Made by a program: the position numbers and the translations under genes. Shown here piece after piece: positions 32,664 to 44,778 of a stretch of DNA of 64,000 nucleotides. The notes below the pieces were generated by a model. It was not told the DNA's origin, did no database searches, and saw only the letters and a list, made by a program, of their open reading frames with translations. Location: the NCBI GenBank assembly GCA_050084515.1, contig CM114273.1, positions 34,038,001 through 34,102,000 of the forward strand, written 5' to 3'. Numbering within the stretch: position 1 is the first letter of the stretch; every line of letters begins with the position of its first letter. The stretch is from Blasia pusilla (taxonomy: Eukaryota; Marchantiophyta; Marchantiopsida; Blasiales).

Positions 32664-34247
32664 ACCTTAAAGTCCAACCTAGTAAATGTGGAGTATGGTC
32701 TCCTTCATGCCTTCCCTCAACATTCACCCCACCTACTCCTGATTTTCCCATTTACATTGAAGGGGTTAGAGTTCTTGGGGTCCCAATTGGCTTCATCGAC
32801 TATGTCTCAAAGTTCTTGGATGAGGCCCTTTTGAAAGACGTGGAATGGCTTCATTTATTACCTCATCTTGGGGATCCCCAAGTGGCTTATGGGATTCTCT
32901 CCCAATGTTTTCTTCGACGTCCTTCCTACCTTCTTCAAGAGACTTGTCCTCCCACTTCAAGCTTCTTACATCGGCTGGCCTCTTTTGATGCTTCTATCTT
33001 GGCAACTTTTGGTCAACTTCTTGGCCCGAATACCTTTGAGGGAGAGGATGGTGTCTTTGCTTCACGACAAGCTATCTTTCCTATTTCTTTTGGAGGGTGG
33101 GACTATCCTCCACAGTCACATCTGCTCCCGCAACCTTTTTGGGGAGTTGGGCGTTGGTTGCACCGATTATGGCTTCAAGGTTTCTCCAAGGAGATACACC
33201 TATCTTGATGGATCATATCGCCCATGTCGAGGAGGGGGACTTGTTATTTCAACAACAACTAAGATCTGCACGAGCTCTTCTTCCTCTTGCTACACAAGAA
33301 ATTCTACCCCCTTTCAGTCAACTAATTACAGAAGAGCTTGATCGACTTCAAGAGCATATCTCCGAGAATCTGCATCAAATCAACTTTTCCAGCATTCTCT
33401 CAGAGGCATCCTCCGACGCTAATCGAGCTTGTCTACGTTCATGTGCGGGTACCGGAGCGGGGGCGTGGCTTACTGCAAATCCTCTTATTCTTCCATTTCT
33501 TCTTCCTCAAGTATATTCTCGATGACTTTTGCGGTTCGTCTTGACTTCCCCATCCTTCTCTCTTAGGTGTGCCAAATTGTGTATGCGGGGATCCTATTGA
33601 TGCCAAGGGTATCCATATTCTCCGATGTGCACATGGTGGAGAAACGAACGCCACACATGATGTCATTAGAGAGGCGGTAGCATCGGTGGCTCGTACGGCA
33701 GGATATACCGTTGGGCAAGAGCAACTCCATGTCCTACCTTCAACCACACAAGCAACCTCTCGTCGGAGAGTGGATCTTGTTATGTCTCGAGGTGGATTCG
33801 GACACTAGGTGATGTGGTGGTTGCCTTGATCAACACGTTCTGACTTGGTGTGTAGAGCCGCACATACCAAAGGTTTGGCGGCCAAAGCTGCAACAAGAAT
33901 CAAGGAGTTAAGTTATCTTTGTGAGACATGCGACTGACGGATTTATTCCGTTTGCAGTGGAAGTATTCGGTCATTTACATGTGTCTTTTGATACTTTCCT
34001 GAAAACATGTGCTCACCACTCCCTCGAGAATCATCACCTTGCCCCTTCCCGTAGTCCTTCTCTCTCGGTTGTTACTACTTATTTTAGGCAATGCATCTCA
34101 GTGGCCTTACAACGTGCACAAGCCTTGGCATTAATACGTCGTGCGGAGGTGGTGGGAGGTCGCTCGCCTCGTCGTCCATTCACGTATGACCAACCACTCG
34201 TGTTCTTGTCAGATTTGTTTCAAGCAATCATTTGTGTTGCTCGTTGA
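32480..34247 (+). pseudogene. RT remainder and restriction-like endonuclease, non-LTR copy 1
   Basis: Around 32,590 the sequence encodes GTRQGPPS, equivalent to the QGDPLG motif of copy 2, and then skips the catalytic ADD block. The frame 32618-33208 continues with thumb-region sequence (VLGVPIGF, GDPQVAYGILSQCF) shared with copy 2. The frame 33569-33808 holds CVCGDPIDAKGIHILRC...THDVIRE and RRVDLVM, the Cys-His and Arg/Asp pattern of the restriction-like endonuclease. A final frame (33921-34247) matches the C-terminal tail. Frameshifts separate all of these. Confidence 0.7.
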
Positions 34248-34400
34248 GCCGGTGTTTGCGTGGGCTTGTTGCTATTTTCTTTTTGCATTCTTTTATGCAT
34301 TTTTTTACTCCTCTTTTGAATTGTTATTATCTTTCTTTCAGGTTTATTTTATAATAAAGTGGTTTTTTTCTGTGTCTGAGTCTATATACTATAATAGTAC

Positions 34401-36860
34401 CTGCGATCAAAAACTCCGAGAACACCGAGTAGGAATCATCAGTTTGAATTTTGAAACGTCCCCTACCAAAGTCCGTCCTGGGTTTCGGGGGCGGGGTGAC
34501 TAAGCACTGTCAGTATCCCTTATGTCAGCCCTTGGCGTCGAAGATTTGCCGGGAATCCTTCCCCAGACGATCTCGCTTGCCTGGAAATGGACGCTATGAT
34601 AATTTGACGCCCGGAACGATTTCACTTGCCTAGGAAGTTATGATCATTTCAAGGCTAGGCTAGATGTAGGTATTTGTGACACTCTTTATTACACATGTGA
34701 AAGAATTATTCTCGTAATCCAAGATGGCAGAAATGAATGGGTGCAGCCCGATGTGGAAGAACGTCTCTGCGCGTCGAATTAATGGCAGAAATGTGGAAGA
34801 ATTGAAAGGTGGTCCGTCCATCACGAGGCAGAGGCGGAAGAATCGATGTGGAAGGAATGGAAAACATACGAAACGCTCGTTCAGTTTGCCTCCAATCGAG
34901 GCATATGCGGAGGAATCATTCTCATTCGGAGTCAATAAGAGACGGCAGAATTTTTTGCAGAAATGAGAGGCATGTCCGAATAATTCACAGCCCCAGGGCT
35001 GCGGGAGTATCGAACTGGTTCAAGGCAGTTAAATCTGACGCACTTGGGGGCGTCAGATTAAACTTGGTGTCGGTCTCGTACAGATGACATGAATCGAAAT
35101 CCGATAGTGACATGGAGCGTGCGGGTCGAGAGAGTGGTCAATGGTCACTGCGCCAAATCTGTAGTCGCGGAAAGTTGAAACGTACGGGAGAGAGGAAAAC
35201 GAACGGGAGACCTAATTGCATGAAGGTGACATGGAGCAGATCATCACCGGTTACATGAAACGGAACGTGATTTGTGGAGGATTTGCAGACTTTGCGATGC
35301 TTTGTGGTAACACGGGTCGCGGGAATGGAGATGGCAGTAATTGATCACCGCTGAACTACCGGTGGTTACCTCTGCGGAAGAGTTGTCGAGATGGGAGTAG
35401 TAGTGAACCACCGCAGAAACACGGGCGGTTTCAACAGGAAAGAGATCAGGTTTGAAACATGTCCTGGATTGTATCCAAGATTCTAGGAGCTGCTATAAAT
35501 ACTGTTTGTGGTGTGTCGTGCTTACTCCTAATGCGACGATTCATGGAGTAAGGTCAGTGGAACGAAAGAAACACGGTGACTACGACAGGAAAGATAAAGA
35601 TTGAAAAACGTCCACGATTGTATGCAAGATGGTGGCTATTGGCACTGCTAGCATCTATTCTGTTTGTTTCTGCATACCAAGATTTATAGACCAAGGCCAT
35701 CCTAATAACCGAAGAAACACGATTTCTGGACAGCCATTGGAACAAAAGAAACTCGGGTGACTACGCCAGGAAACATTACGATTAAAAAACGTCCACGATT
35801 GCATCTAAGATGGTGGGAACTGCTGTCAGAAGGTAGCTCTTCTCAGTGCTATGGATTCAGCTTATGACGTGACGTGCTTGCTTCTCATACCACGGTTTAT
35901 ACACCAAAGCCATTCTGACCAACACCATTCTAGCCAAAGACACACGGCTGATTTGTGGACCAAGGCCATTCTACGGATAGAAACACGGGTGGCTACAAGA
36001 CGCAATATGATGATCGAGCCATTTCCGCTTGGATGTTGGCGAATCTGCTGTCGATTCTGTTCTTGCCCCCTTGCTCCTCACGTCATGATTTATGGAGCAA
36101 GGCCTTTAAGACGGAGGAAACTCGCGTGTCTAAGGCATGAAAGCTGAGGATCGAAACACGTCCCAGGTGGTTGGAACTGTTGTAGGAGGCGGGTTCATTT
36201 CGGTGCGATGGATTCTGTTTGTGGCGTGACGTGTTTGCTCTCAATACCACGTTTTATGGACGGTAGCCATCCAAACAAGAGAAGGTAAACGGAAAAACTT
36301 CATCAACCTAAACAACACGCATGATTCCAGATGTTTCTTGCGTCATTGTCACCTCGATAGGGTGCTGAAATCAGATTAAGCTCAAAGTTCACGCATAGGA
36401 GATCCAGCAAGGGAGAATTCTTCCATCTTCCATTGTTAGACTAGTCACCGTCGACCAGGTTGAATAGTCAATACCAAGTGTAGTCAAAGACGGGAGAATA
36501 GGTAAAACCTCCAATCTGGACACGAATCTCAATTCTTTAAACGTGCCGCACTACCGCTGATGGGGCTGCTAGTTTTTTACATTTCTCGACATAAATCACA
36601 CACTTCCATGCCAAAGATTCGAGAAGGCAGCATAGTCCTGCTTGGATACACGCCTGTGACGACCAACCAGTGCTGAGTTGCGGGTACAGGCGAGCAAAGT
36701 TTCTTCTTTCAGATGGCGAGAAGAGCGAGTAGCTATCCAAAAGAAATTTCACACATTAGGGCCTAGATGTTCGAGGACCTGAACTTTAGGGTACAAAACA
36801 CCTGCGGAGAACGAAGACTGCAAAGCGAAGCTTGGACACGCGCTTATGAAGATCGTTCAG
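34401..36860. other. Intergenic stretch with diverged ~190-bp repeats
   Basis: No convincing gene. Between about 35,420 and 36,280 the plus strand shows four to five diverged units. Each carries a variant of GAAACACGGGTGACTA, then AACGTCCACGATTG, AAGATGGTGG, a GATTCTGTTTGTGG-like segment with GTGACGTGCTTGCT, and a TTTATGGACCAAGGCCATTC-like end. Units are roughly 170-210 bp. The 34,401-35,400 part is GC-richer and has only short ORFs. Confidence 0.5.
35420..36280 (+). repeat. Diverged tandem repeats of about 190 bp
   Basis: At least four head-to-tail units are recognisable from shared words in the same order, as listed for the surrounding stretch. Units are much diverged, so the array is old. 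It sits just upstream of the second non-LTR copy, so it might be that element's repetitive 5' untranslated region (often found in non-LTR elements), or an unrelated satellite remnant. Confidence 0.55.
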
Positions 36861-36867
36861 TGCTTGG

Positions 36868-38186
36868 TTGGTGATATTGGCTGCACTTGGTTTCCCAGCA
36901 GACGATCTTGTAGTAGCCAGATTGCGACGATGTAGGACACTTGGGCGAGCCGGGGAGTACTCGCGAGCGGCTCGTGCGCTCCGCCCTATGGATATGGCTC
37001 CTCCTTCCGCTGATACCATCGACGCCCTCCGGAGGCTACATCCTCGTCCAGCGGTTGACATTCCAGCTTTTGTATGTGATTTCCATCCTGACACAACCTT
37101 ATGCCTAGACCCGTCCCTCTTTGCACGGGCACTTGGGCGTTCCCCTAGGATAGCAGCTGGAGGGTTGTCCGGTATGATGTACGAACACCTTCGTAATTGC
37201 TTTCCCCCCGAGGACTCTGCTAGCGGCTTTTCCGAGTTGCTTCAGGTTGCCTCTCACCTACCTCAGGGGAGAGTGCCAACAGCAGTAGCCCAGGTATTGG
37301 GGGCGGGGTGACTTTTGGCGTTGTCGAAGGAGGGTGGAGGGATCCGTCCGATCGCCATAGGTGAGGTGCTCTTGCGGTTGGTGAGTCGCACTATCGCTTT
37401 GCAATTCCGTGAGGCTTTCCAGTCACATCTGAGTTTGCACCAGTTCGGAGTTGCCACGCCAGCCGATTGTGAGGTGGTAGCCTTAGGTTTGAGGACTTGT
37501 TTGGATATACATCTTGAGTGGGTGGTTCTCCAAGTTGATGTGGAGAACGCCTTTAACTCAGTGTCTCGAGCAGCTATCTTCACGGAGCTGAGAGACGCAG
37601 GGGGTCCTATTGCGAGTTTGATTCCCTTCATGCATGCTTTTTATGGGGCCCCCTCGACCCTCTATTTCACCACGGTAGGTTCGAGGAGGAGGTCACAATT
37701 TTGGAGTCTGCTACCGGGACCCGTCAAGGTGATCCTTTGGGTGGTGCATTGTTTTCTTTGGCTCATTATCGAGCGGTTCTTTCTACAGTGGAGGCTTTCC
37801 CGGGTTGCATTTTCCCATTGTTGGCAGATGATACTCACATTGTTGGCCTTGGAGACCTGGTCGTTCCTGCATTTCAGCACTTTTCAGCACAGTTGGCACA
37901 TGTTGACCTCGCGGTGAAGGTGGGAAAGTGCAAGGCTTGGTCTTCATCAGGCTTGTCAGGGGATATTCATTTACCCGACGGTTTTTTGACACCTGTTGGA
38001 GGGCTTCACGTCTTGGGAGTCCCACTCGGGAGCCATGACTTTGTATCGAGTTTTGTGGCGGCGGCTCTTACCGAGGATTTTCTCCACGTCGACGATCTCA
38101 CGAGGATTGGTGACCCTCAAGTAGCTTATGGAATCCTCTCGTCATGTTTTGCTCGTAGATCCGGTTATCTGTGTAGAATTGTGTGA
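36868..38186 (+). pseudogene. Reverse transcriptase of non-LTR copy 2
   Basis: This would make cDNA at the nicked target. The frame 36868-37311 has the pre-RT region (GEYSRAARALRP, GGLSGMMYEHLRNCF) and ends at a TGA. The frame 37315-37917 continues with GGGIRPIAIGEVLLRLVSR, HQFGVATPADCE and the palm motif VDVENAFNSVSR (first catalytic Asp). After a frameshift near 37,695, the frame to 38,186 has TGTRQGDPLGG and LADDTHIVG with the catalytic Asp pair, where Leu replaces the usual Phe, then LHVLGVPLG in the thumb. Catalytic residues are all present; only one stop and one frameshift break it. Confidence 0.85.
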
Positions 38187-39360
38187 GTGTCTAGCCATAT
38201 TTATTCCTTGTATAGATCCTTTGATAGAAAGATCATGCAGGCGTTTGGGGATCTTCTAGGACCCGGCTCATTAGAGTGTTCCGCGGGGGAATTAGCTCGT
38301 AGACAGGCTTCTTGGCCGATTGCCTTTGGTGGAGTAGGTCTAATAGCAACTGAGTTAGTGGCGTCTTCAGCTTTTTTAGGGAGTTGGGCCACTGTAGCAC
38401 CCTTCCTTTGCTCCTGAATTTTGGTTAGGGATAGATCGCTACTTTTACAATATGTTTCCGAGGTTGAGGATGGTCTATTCCCACTTCAGTCTTCACTCAC
38501 AACTTGTAGAGACTCCCTTCTTGTTAAGGCTAGAGCAGTTCTTCCCGCTTTCTCTTCCCTAGTTACCTCCGGACAGTCTGGGTTCCAATCTTCTTTGACG
38601 AAAGCCCACTTTGATGCATTGTTTAGAGCTACTATATCCGACGGGAATATCCCCATAGAGGTTCGGGCCCGTATTTGCTCTTGCTACGGAAAGGGGGCAT
38701 GCTCATGGGTGGGGGCTCGTCCCCTCATCCCGGCTTTCCGCATCGCACCACTTACCTACACTACAGCCATGCGGTTCCGACTGGGCCTGCCCCAACCATC
38801 GGTGGTTGGTTCGACACATTGTGAGTGTCGCCGGAGTTTGGATCCACTTGGTGTGCATTTGGCACGGTGTCTAGTTGGGGGTGAGAGGATAGCCACTCAC
38901 GATGCTGTGCGGGATATTATGTTCTCTATTGCTCGGGAGAGTGGCTTCCCGGTACAGAGAGAGAGGCACTACTCCATGCGGGATTGTCTTATCCGTGTTG
39001 ATCTGTACATGACGCGGGAGTCTGAGGTGGTGGTAGTGGATGTTGTAGTGACGGATCCTACGCGGGAGGTGGTGCGAGCCCAAGTGATGGCACAAGGGAG
39101 ATTGCTACAAGGAGCGGGCGGCGGCGGCAGCATTAAAGAAGACCCACATTTATAGTCGACTTCATGACGGACATCGATTTATCCCCCTAGCCATTGAGAT
39201 GTACGGGGCTATGGGGGAGAGGTTTGACTCGTTTCTTACGGATTGCGCCCATCATCTCCAATCGAGAAATTGGTTTTCCTTAGCAACCGGTCTCCATAAC
39301 TTTGCAATGTGCCCAGGCAAATGGGCTTTTGTGGTGGGCTCAGGCGGTTGGAGATGCCAA
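38187..39360 (+). pseudogene. Thumb and restriction-like endonuclease of non-LTR copy 2
   Basis: After a TGA near 38,184 the frame runs on with RQASWPIAFGGVG (thumb region). Past a second TGA near 38,417 the frame 38421-39155 carries the nuclease domain: HCECRRSLDPLGVHLARC (Cys-Cys-His-Cys knuckle), ATHDAVRDIMFSIA, then a run of RVDLYM and VVVVDVVVTDPTR. This matches the Cys-rich knuckle plus R/D...D pattern of restriction-like endonucleases of R2/NeSL/CRE-type elements, which nick the target. A C-terminal tail follows after a frameshift near 39,110. Confidence 0.8.
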
Positions 39361-39528
39361 TGCTGGAGGCCCACTTAGTAGTAGTCATAGTTCTCTAGGT
39401 GTTGCTGATTTAGGGTAGTGTCTATGGTTTTGTGGTGAGCTCATGCGGTTGGAGATGCCAATGCTATAAGCCCACTTAGTAGTAGTCATAATTCTCTAGG
39501 TGTTGCTGATTTAGGGTAGTGTCTATGG
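39327..39528 (+). repeat. 101-bp tandem duplication at the 3' end of non-LTR copy 2
   Basis: Units 39,327-39,427 and 39,428-39,528 start TTTTGTGGTG and end GTGTCTATGG, differing at about seven positions. The duplication lies in the 3' untranslated region, just after the C-terminal coding tail. Part of the unit is also seen near 24,515. Confidence 0.9.
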
Positions 39529-39550
39529 TGTTGGTGATTTGGGTAGTTAG

Positions 39551-41148
39551 GAGAGAGGCTCCTCCTTCTCTCTCCTCCGGCCGGTTTTGGCTCACTATGC
39601 CCCCTCGTTCGTATCCCGATGGGTCCAATCCTGTTTTCTATTTATATTTCCTTTAGGGGATGCGAGGATTCTAGGAATAGATCATAACTCATCATTTCAT
39701 TTGACAAACGTGGGGAAAAGTCAAAACAATAACTCATCGACCCAAGAAATCGGGATATACCGGGGCTACGGGAGAACTTAAGATCCTAAATCATCGGACC
39801 AGAAAAAGCGCAGTTCAAGTTATCCTAAATTTGACCAAAACTAGAGCGCGCAATCTCACGAGGCCACATGAAATAAATGGGCACAAGACCGTCCTCGCAA
39901 CCTTTCCTGGAGTGCAGTGTACACTGCCTGGGATTTGTCGGGAACTGCCCGAATGCTAGACAAAATCTTGCCGGACAGCGGTCGGGGAAACAGATTTGCA
40001 AGCTCAGAGGACGACGCTAAGTGGGGCTTTACCCTCGTCGAATATGAGAGGTGGGCACGGTGATGAGGGGCTTTGAGGTATCGCCAGGTCCTCTAACTTC
40101 TATCTGTGTACCTGATTGGGTTACACATAAAAGATTTTACCAGTTCAGCGGCTTTAGGTAGCGAGTCCAGGCTACTGAACATGACCAACAGCTACGATGG
40201 TATCAACTTGGAGATGATCGTGCGGTTTCTCTGTGCTGTGAATTTCACAAAAGTGACCCATCAGATGGCGACTGGAGGTTTATCTCCATCAGCACATAGT
40301 ACTCAAGACTTTGATTGTGTTCTCCTCCTGCTCTTTTTGTGGTTTAATGGTCGCCCACAAACTGAACTTGAATTGGGTTCTCAAACAAGGACCTTCCCAC
40401 AAATTCTCGACTTCTAATAATTGACAGTATCACATTCTAGAGAGAATGTTTGCTTCTCAACGCTCTGTAGCTGTGAACATTCACCCACTGGTTGCAGTAT
40501 CCACAAAGTATTTCTTCTACAGTTTACGCGCTCAAAGGAGCTTACACTAACAATAGACTGTACTCGTAGAGTAATGCCTCTCTTAACCTTGCAACCATAG
40601 ACCCCGTGATTTGGTTGGCCGGTGGTAGTAACTGGGATGGGTGCAAGAGCAAGAACGTGAGACATTTAGGAGCCTAAACCCCCAAAATTCTCATATAGTG
40701 TGGATGCTGACCATACAGAGCGTTGACACTACAAAGAGAATGCATGAAGAGATTCATTGTCCACAGAAACCTGAGACTGGACTCATTAAGTAGTGCCTGT
40801 CGTAGCTTTGAGACCATAGACCCCCCGCGTCTTGGTTGGACGGAAACCTAAAAGAGAGAGACTGTACTCATTAAGTAGTGCCTGTCGTAGCCTTGGGACC
40901 ATGGACCAAAAAGAGAGAGAAAGAGAGCAGGGCAATTATCTATAATCCATAGGTGACGATTAAAAAATTGGTGAGGGTTTAAGGCATTATATCCAAGGTC
41001 TGTTGATCCCATCCTGAACCTTGACCTTGAGGCTGCACTTTGGATATGTACAAGCGGGACCAAGATTCAGGTTACTGAGTTCAAAGCAACTAATCAATCG
41101 GTAGTTAGACTACCCAAGCAGAGAAGTCAAGGAGGTTCTAAATGGTGA
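39551..41148. other. Intergenic stretch downstream of HMG-CoA lyase
   Basis: No convincing gene. It includes the 3' flank of the HMG-CoA lyase gene and three copies or partial copies of the dispersed ~90-bp repeat (about 40,560-40,650, 40,775-40,845 and 40,855-40,910), next to GA-rich tracts. A polyadenylation signal for the lyase gene should lie on the minus strand below 41,149, but no single candidate stands out. Confidence 0.5.
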
Positions 41149-44100
41149 TTACATCTTGGACTGATCACATGTAACCTTACCCAAGGCAAGGGCAGTTTTT
41201 GATCCGGTCTGCCGCCCTAGATGTCGTGAAATATATTCTCCGGCAGACATAACTTGGTTGAGATCCACTTTGCTCTGTATCCCTAAACCATTCAGAAGGT
41301 ATACTACATCTTCCGTAGCAACATTACCAGACGCGCCTTTGGCATAAGGACATCCACCTAGACCAGCAACTGATGAGTCTACCACACTCACACCCATCTG
41401 CAACCAAGCAGAACAGCTCAAAATTATTACAGCTTCACAGAAATCTGAGTGCAAATATAGAGGTTTGAAAGCTTGAAAAGTGTTTCCTTTTGAGTATGCT
41501 AGACAGCGACTCACTTTGTAATTTTGGAGAATTTACTAAGGGCATGTGATGGAAATCTCATACCTGAAGAGCAGCAAGAATGTTGACCAAGGCTTGACCA
41601 TATGTGTCATGAAAGTGAACCGCAAGATGTTGCACAGGAACTTCTACCATGACGGCTTCCAGCATAGGCACCACTGTTCCTGCAGGTGAAAGGCTTGAAC
41701 ATGAATGTCTGATTCACACTGTCAGACTCCAAGTGGCACTTCAAACCAACCCAAGAGAAAAGATGATGAGTGAGATTAATCAGATGAAGCTCTTATTCAT
41801 CCCAATACCCTTGTCTGTTACACATTCTCGGGACCCTAATAACATTTTCTCGATCTGGGGAGAGCTCACCAGCTATGTATCCACAAGAACTATTACACCA
41901 CACTTGGATTTACATTCAAAGATATTATTAGCCTCTCACTACATGTTTAACTTTCTGGTTTTTAACTTCTTTATTCTAATTCGTCAGTTTCACCTAAAAA
42001 TTTCAACCTCAGAGGTGACTATTCGTCACGTTTATTGTGAAGCCCAGCTTTTCCCATAACCCAATTCTTGACCTCTTAGCCTATGCCAATGTAATATGAT
42101 CAATAGGCAGCAAACACTTTTTGCAGCTCTAATAGAACTGTAATATAGGCACAAATACCAGGTGTTCCAACGCCGATGGTGTCACCCAAAGAGATTTCAT
42201 AGCACCCCATTCGATATAGCTCCTTGGCAACTCGAGCAACTTGCAGGGGGTGTACCTGACCCTCGACTGGACATCCTACCACACAGGATACATATCTGTC
42301 ATGCATACATGGCCACTGTCAGAAACCGGTAACTTCATGAAGTATTCAATCTGTAAACCCATCCAAAAGATAACAATCACATCCTATTTGCCCTCTTGAG
42401 ACCCTAAGAGATAGCATCGAAGGCTACAGTTTGAATACTTTGTGGGGTATCTCATATGTCAAACCCATGTCCGACTCTGGCCTGGACTCGTGTCCTAGAA
42501 ACTGGACACTAAGGAGAATTTGAAGCCCTATACGTGAGATTGAATTATATTTATTTTTCAATCTTGGTAATATTAAGACCCTGCTGCCTTCTTTGACGAT
42601 GCCAACTGCCAGTACTGCGTTCAGTCGTTACATCATGCCTCACACACAATGAAGTCTTGCAACTGACACCATGAAATAGAGCACTTCTTTGAAATAATTC
42701 TTTTTATTAAGAAACTACGTCTACTTACAAACGAAATTGCTGGTTCTGCACTCTTTGTGTGTGGAGCTGGGCAGATTATCTCAATCTTGCTTACAGCATG
42801 GATCTCAAAGAGTGTTACAAAGCGCAATGTCAATTTCATATCATAATGTGGTTAAAATAGTGGAGCTAAGAAATCAAGGCTGTAAAGAAGAGAAGAACAT
42901 ACCCTCTCACAGGAATGTTATGTTTCTTGGCTGCTTCACACACTTTTGAATATCGCTTCAGACTCTCTTCAACAGTACAGTTTATGTTGTTCTTGCTGAA
43001 TGACTCGGAGGCAGCAGCAAAGACTGCTACCTCTTTTGCCCCCGCCGCCACAGCTGCCTCAAACCCCTGGATGGTCACACTTAAGCTTTGTGAATAAACT
43101 ACTTCATTAACAGCGAAGCTTTTCACAGACTATCTTCAACCTCATGACTCAAAAATTGTTCGACATTGGGTCAAGTAATAGCAGAAACTCTCACCACAAG
43201 TAATGACTTGCGAAAGGACTGCTCTTGAATGATACCTTCAGATTAGGAGTCAATACTGGAAACTTTCCCTCTCTCAAGCATCTTACAGCTGACATCACAT
43301 CTCCTGCATCAGCAAGCTGCACCGACACAGCGATGACCAAGAAATATACCAATTTAGCCAATGGTCTCCCCCTATAGCTTAAAGAAGGATTCATCTCACA
43401 AAAGAATACATGTCCTTCTAACTTAGAAGGGTATTTCTCTTCAACTGCCACTCAATACCCGATCCTCCAACAGTCAACATATGGTGTCTCTACAGCCAGA
43501 AAACCAGGCTCCTGCATGTCTTTCAACAGAATTATTGAACCGCTTGTGTATCCTATGAGCAATTCATAGAAGAGCGTCATCTGGCTGCTGATCTAACTTG
43601 TTCATGAAAGCAAACAATTTGTGAGGAGTACCTGTGGTACCCACTTAGGAGACACAAAACTAGTCGCTTCCACCACTGGTAGACCAGCGTCCACAAGCTT
43701 CCGAATAAGCTCGACTTTCACATGAGTGGGAACTGATAATTTTTCATTTTGTAGCCCATCCCTGGGTCCCACCTCTACTATCTTTACATATTGTGGCAGT
43801 TCCGTTAAAAGCTGCATGACACAAAAAAGACAAAGATCAGACTATACACCTTCGCCTCTTTTTCGATAAATGTTAAGTACTCCGGAAAGTCTTCTTGAAT
43901 AATACCATCAGGTTAGGTACAAAATTTGGTAGGATTCATCCTGTGTAGTGACTCAATCTTTGAGACAAAATGAGAAACCCCCATTGTGCAGAACCTTCAG
44001 CTTAACCTGTACCTTTGGTTTGACTCTTCGTATGCCCCTAATATCGTGAGAAGATTCACGTGAACTCTGTGAAGCATTGCACATGCCCCTGCACACTTGG

Positions 44101-44778
44101 GCCCTGCTACTCAATCCCCTTGCCCGTGGAGAATTCGATCTCAAAGATTCCCACCCTTGCCAACTCCTTCGTGAAAATGCTCTGGGTGATCTGTCCTCAC
44201 TGCACCAGAACGACCTAGTGTTCAGGACATGTGAACCCAACAGCACAAAGCCTCATGTTGGTTCAAACACATCCTTGTACAGAGACAATATAGATTGGAA
44301 ATGTGAAGACGGAGGGCAAAGCACTCAGAGTCTGTTCTAGTAGAATGTCCAGACTCAACTAAAAGTCCACCACCAGGGAGGAAGTGAATTTGGCTATGCA
44401 CAGGTGCAGGGGAGTAGGGTTTCAAGGAGATGCACAGAAATCTCGACCTGCGAATGTTTCACATTGGAAAGTTGCCTACACACAGAAAATAGGAGCGAAA
44501 GTGGGTCCCCACCTGAAATCGTACTTGCTGGTAGAGGAACCATGGTCATCCCTTCCATCGACGGAGTCTGGTACCCTCATGTCTTCATTTTCCATGGGCC
44601 TCGCGCAATGGCCATTCCTCGAAGTCAGAAGCCCTCCGGGAATTGAATCCGCTTGCCTTGGCATGTAATCACATTCAGCGAGACTTGCCATTCCTATAAT
44701 CGACAAAAACTTTGATGAGGAGACGAGATCACCGACACATTTGAGGGATGACGAGCGGACTACAGCTACCCCAGCCAT
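41149..44778 (-). CDS. HMGL: Hydroxymethylglutaryl-CoA lyase (8 exons, 464 codons)
   Basis: The enzyme cleaves 3-hydroxy-3-methylglutaryl-CoA to acetyl-CoA and acetoacetate, the last step of leucine breakdown. Exons, minus strand: 44778-44513, 44214-44013, 43811-43632, 43316-43236, 43066-42903, 42295-42159, 41679-41564, 41397-41149. All introns are GT-AG, phases agree, and the lengths sum to 1,395 bases with one final stop. Catalytic residues are present: Arg173-Asp174 in GPRDGLQNE, His365 and His367 in HFHD, Cys398 and Asn407 in [12 protein letters not shown]. Their spacing equals that of the human enzyme (Arg41, His233/235, Cys266, Asn275). Residues 1-156 form a poorly conserved N-terminal extension as in plants; it may hold a transit peptide. 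The protein ends in SKM, a plant-type peroxisomal signal. Start: first Met of the open first exon; the first two exons are the least certain. Confidence 0.93.

Larger units (their letters stand above)
30750..34400 (+). mobile_element. Non-LTR retrotransposon with restriction-like endonuclease, copy 1
   Basis: A plus-strand element whose single ORF region runs from a Ser/Pro-rich N-terminus with a zinc finger, through the RT region, to a restriction-like endonuclease. There are no LTRs. It resembles the R2/NeSL/CRE group in architecture. Most of the RT core is missing by internal deletion, and frameshifts follow. A T-rich 3' untranslated region ends near 34,400, but exact element ends are not defined. 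A second copy follows at 36,860. Confidence 0.7.
36860..39550 (+). mobile_element. Non-LTR retrotransposon with restriction-like endonuclease, copy 2
   Basis: A second plus-strand copy of the same family as 30,750-34,400, lacking the N-terminal zinc finger (5' truncated at about 36,860, as is usual for non-LTR insertions). It retains the RT and endonuclease regions with few stops. Its 3' end contains a 101-bp direct tandem duplication (39,327-39,528). Confidence 0.8.
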
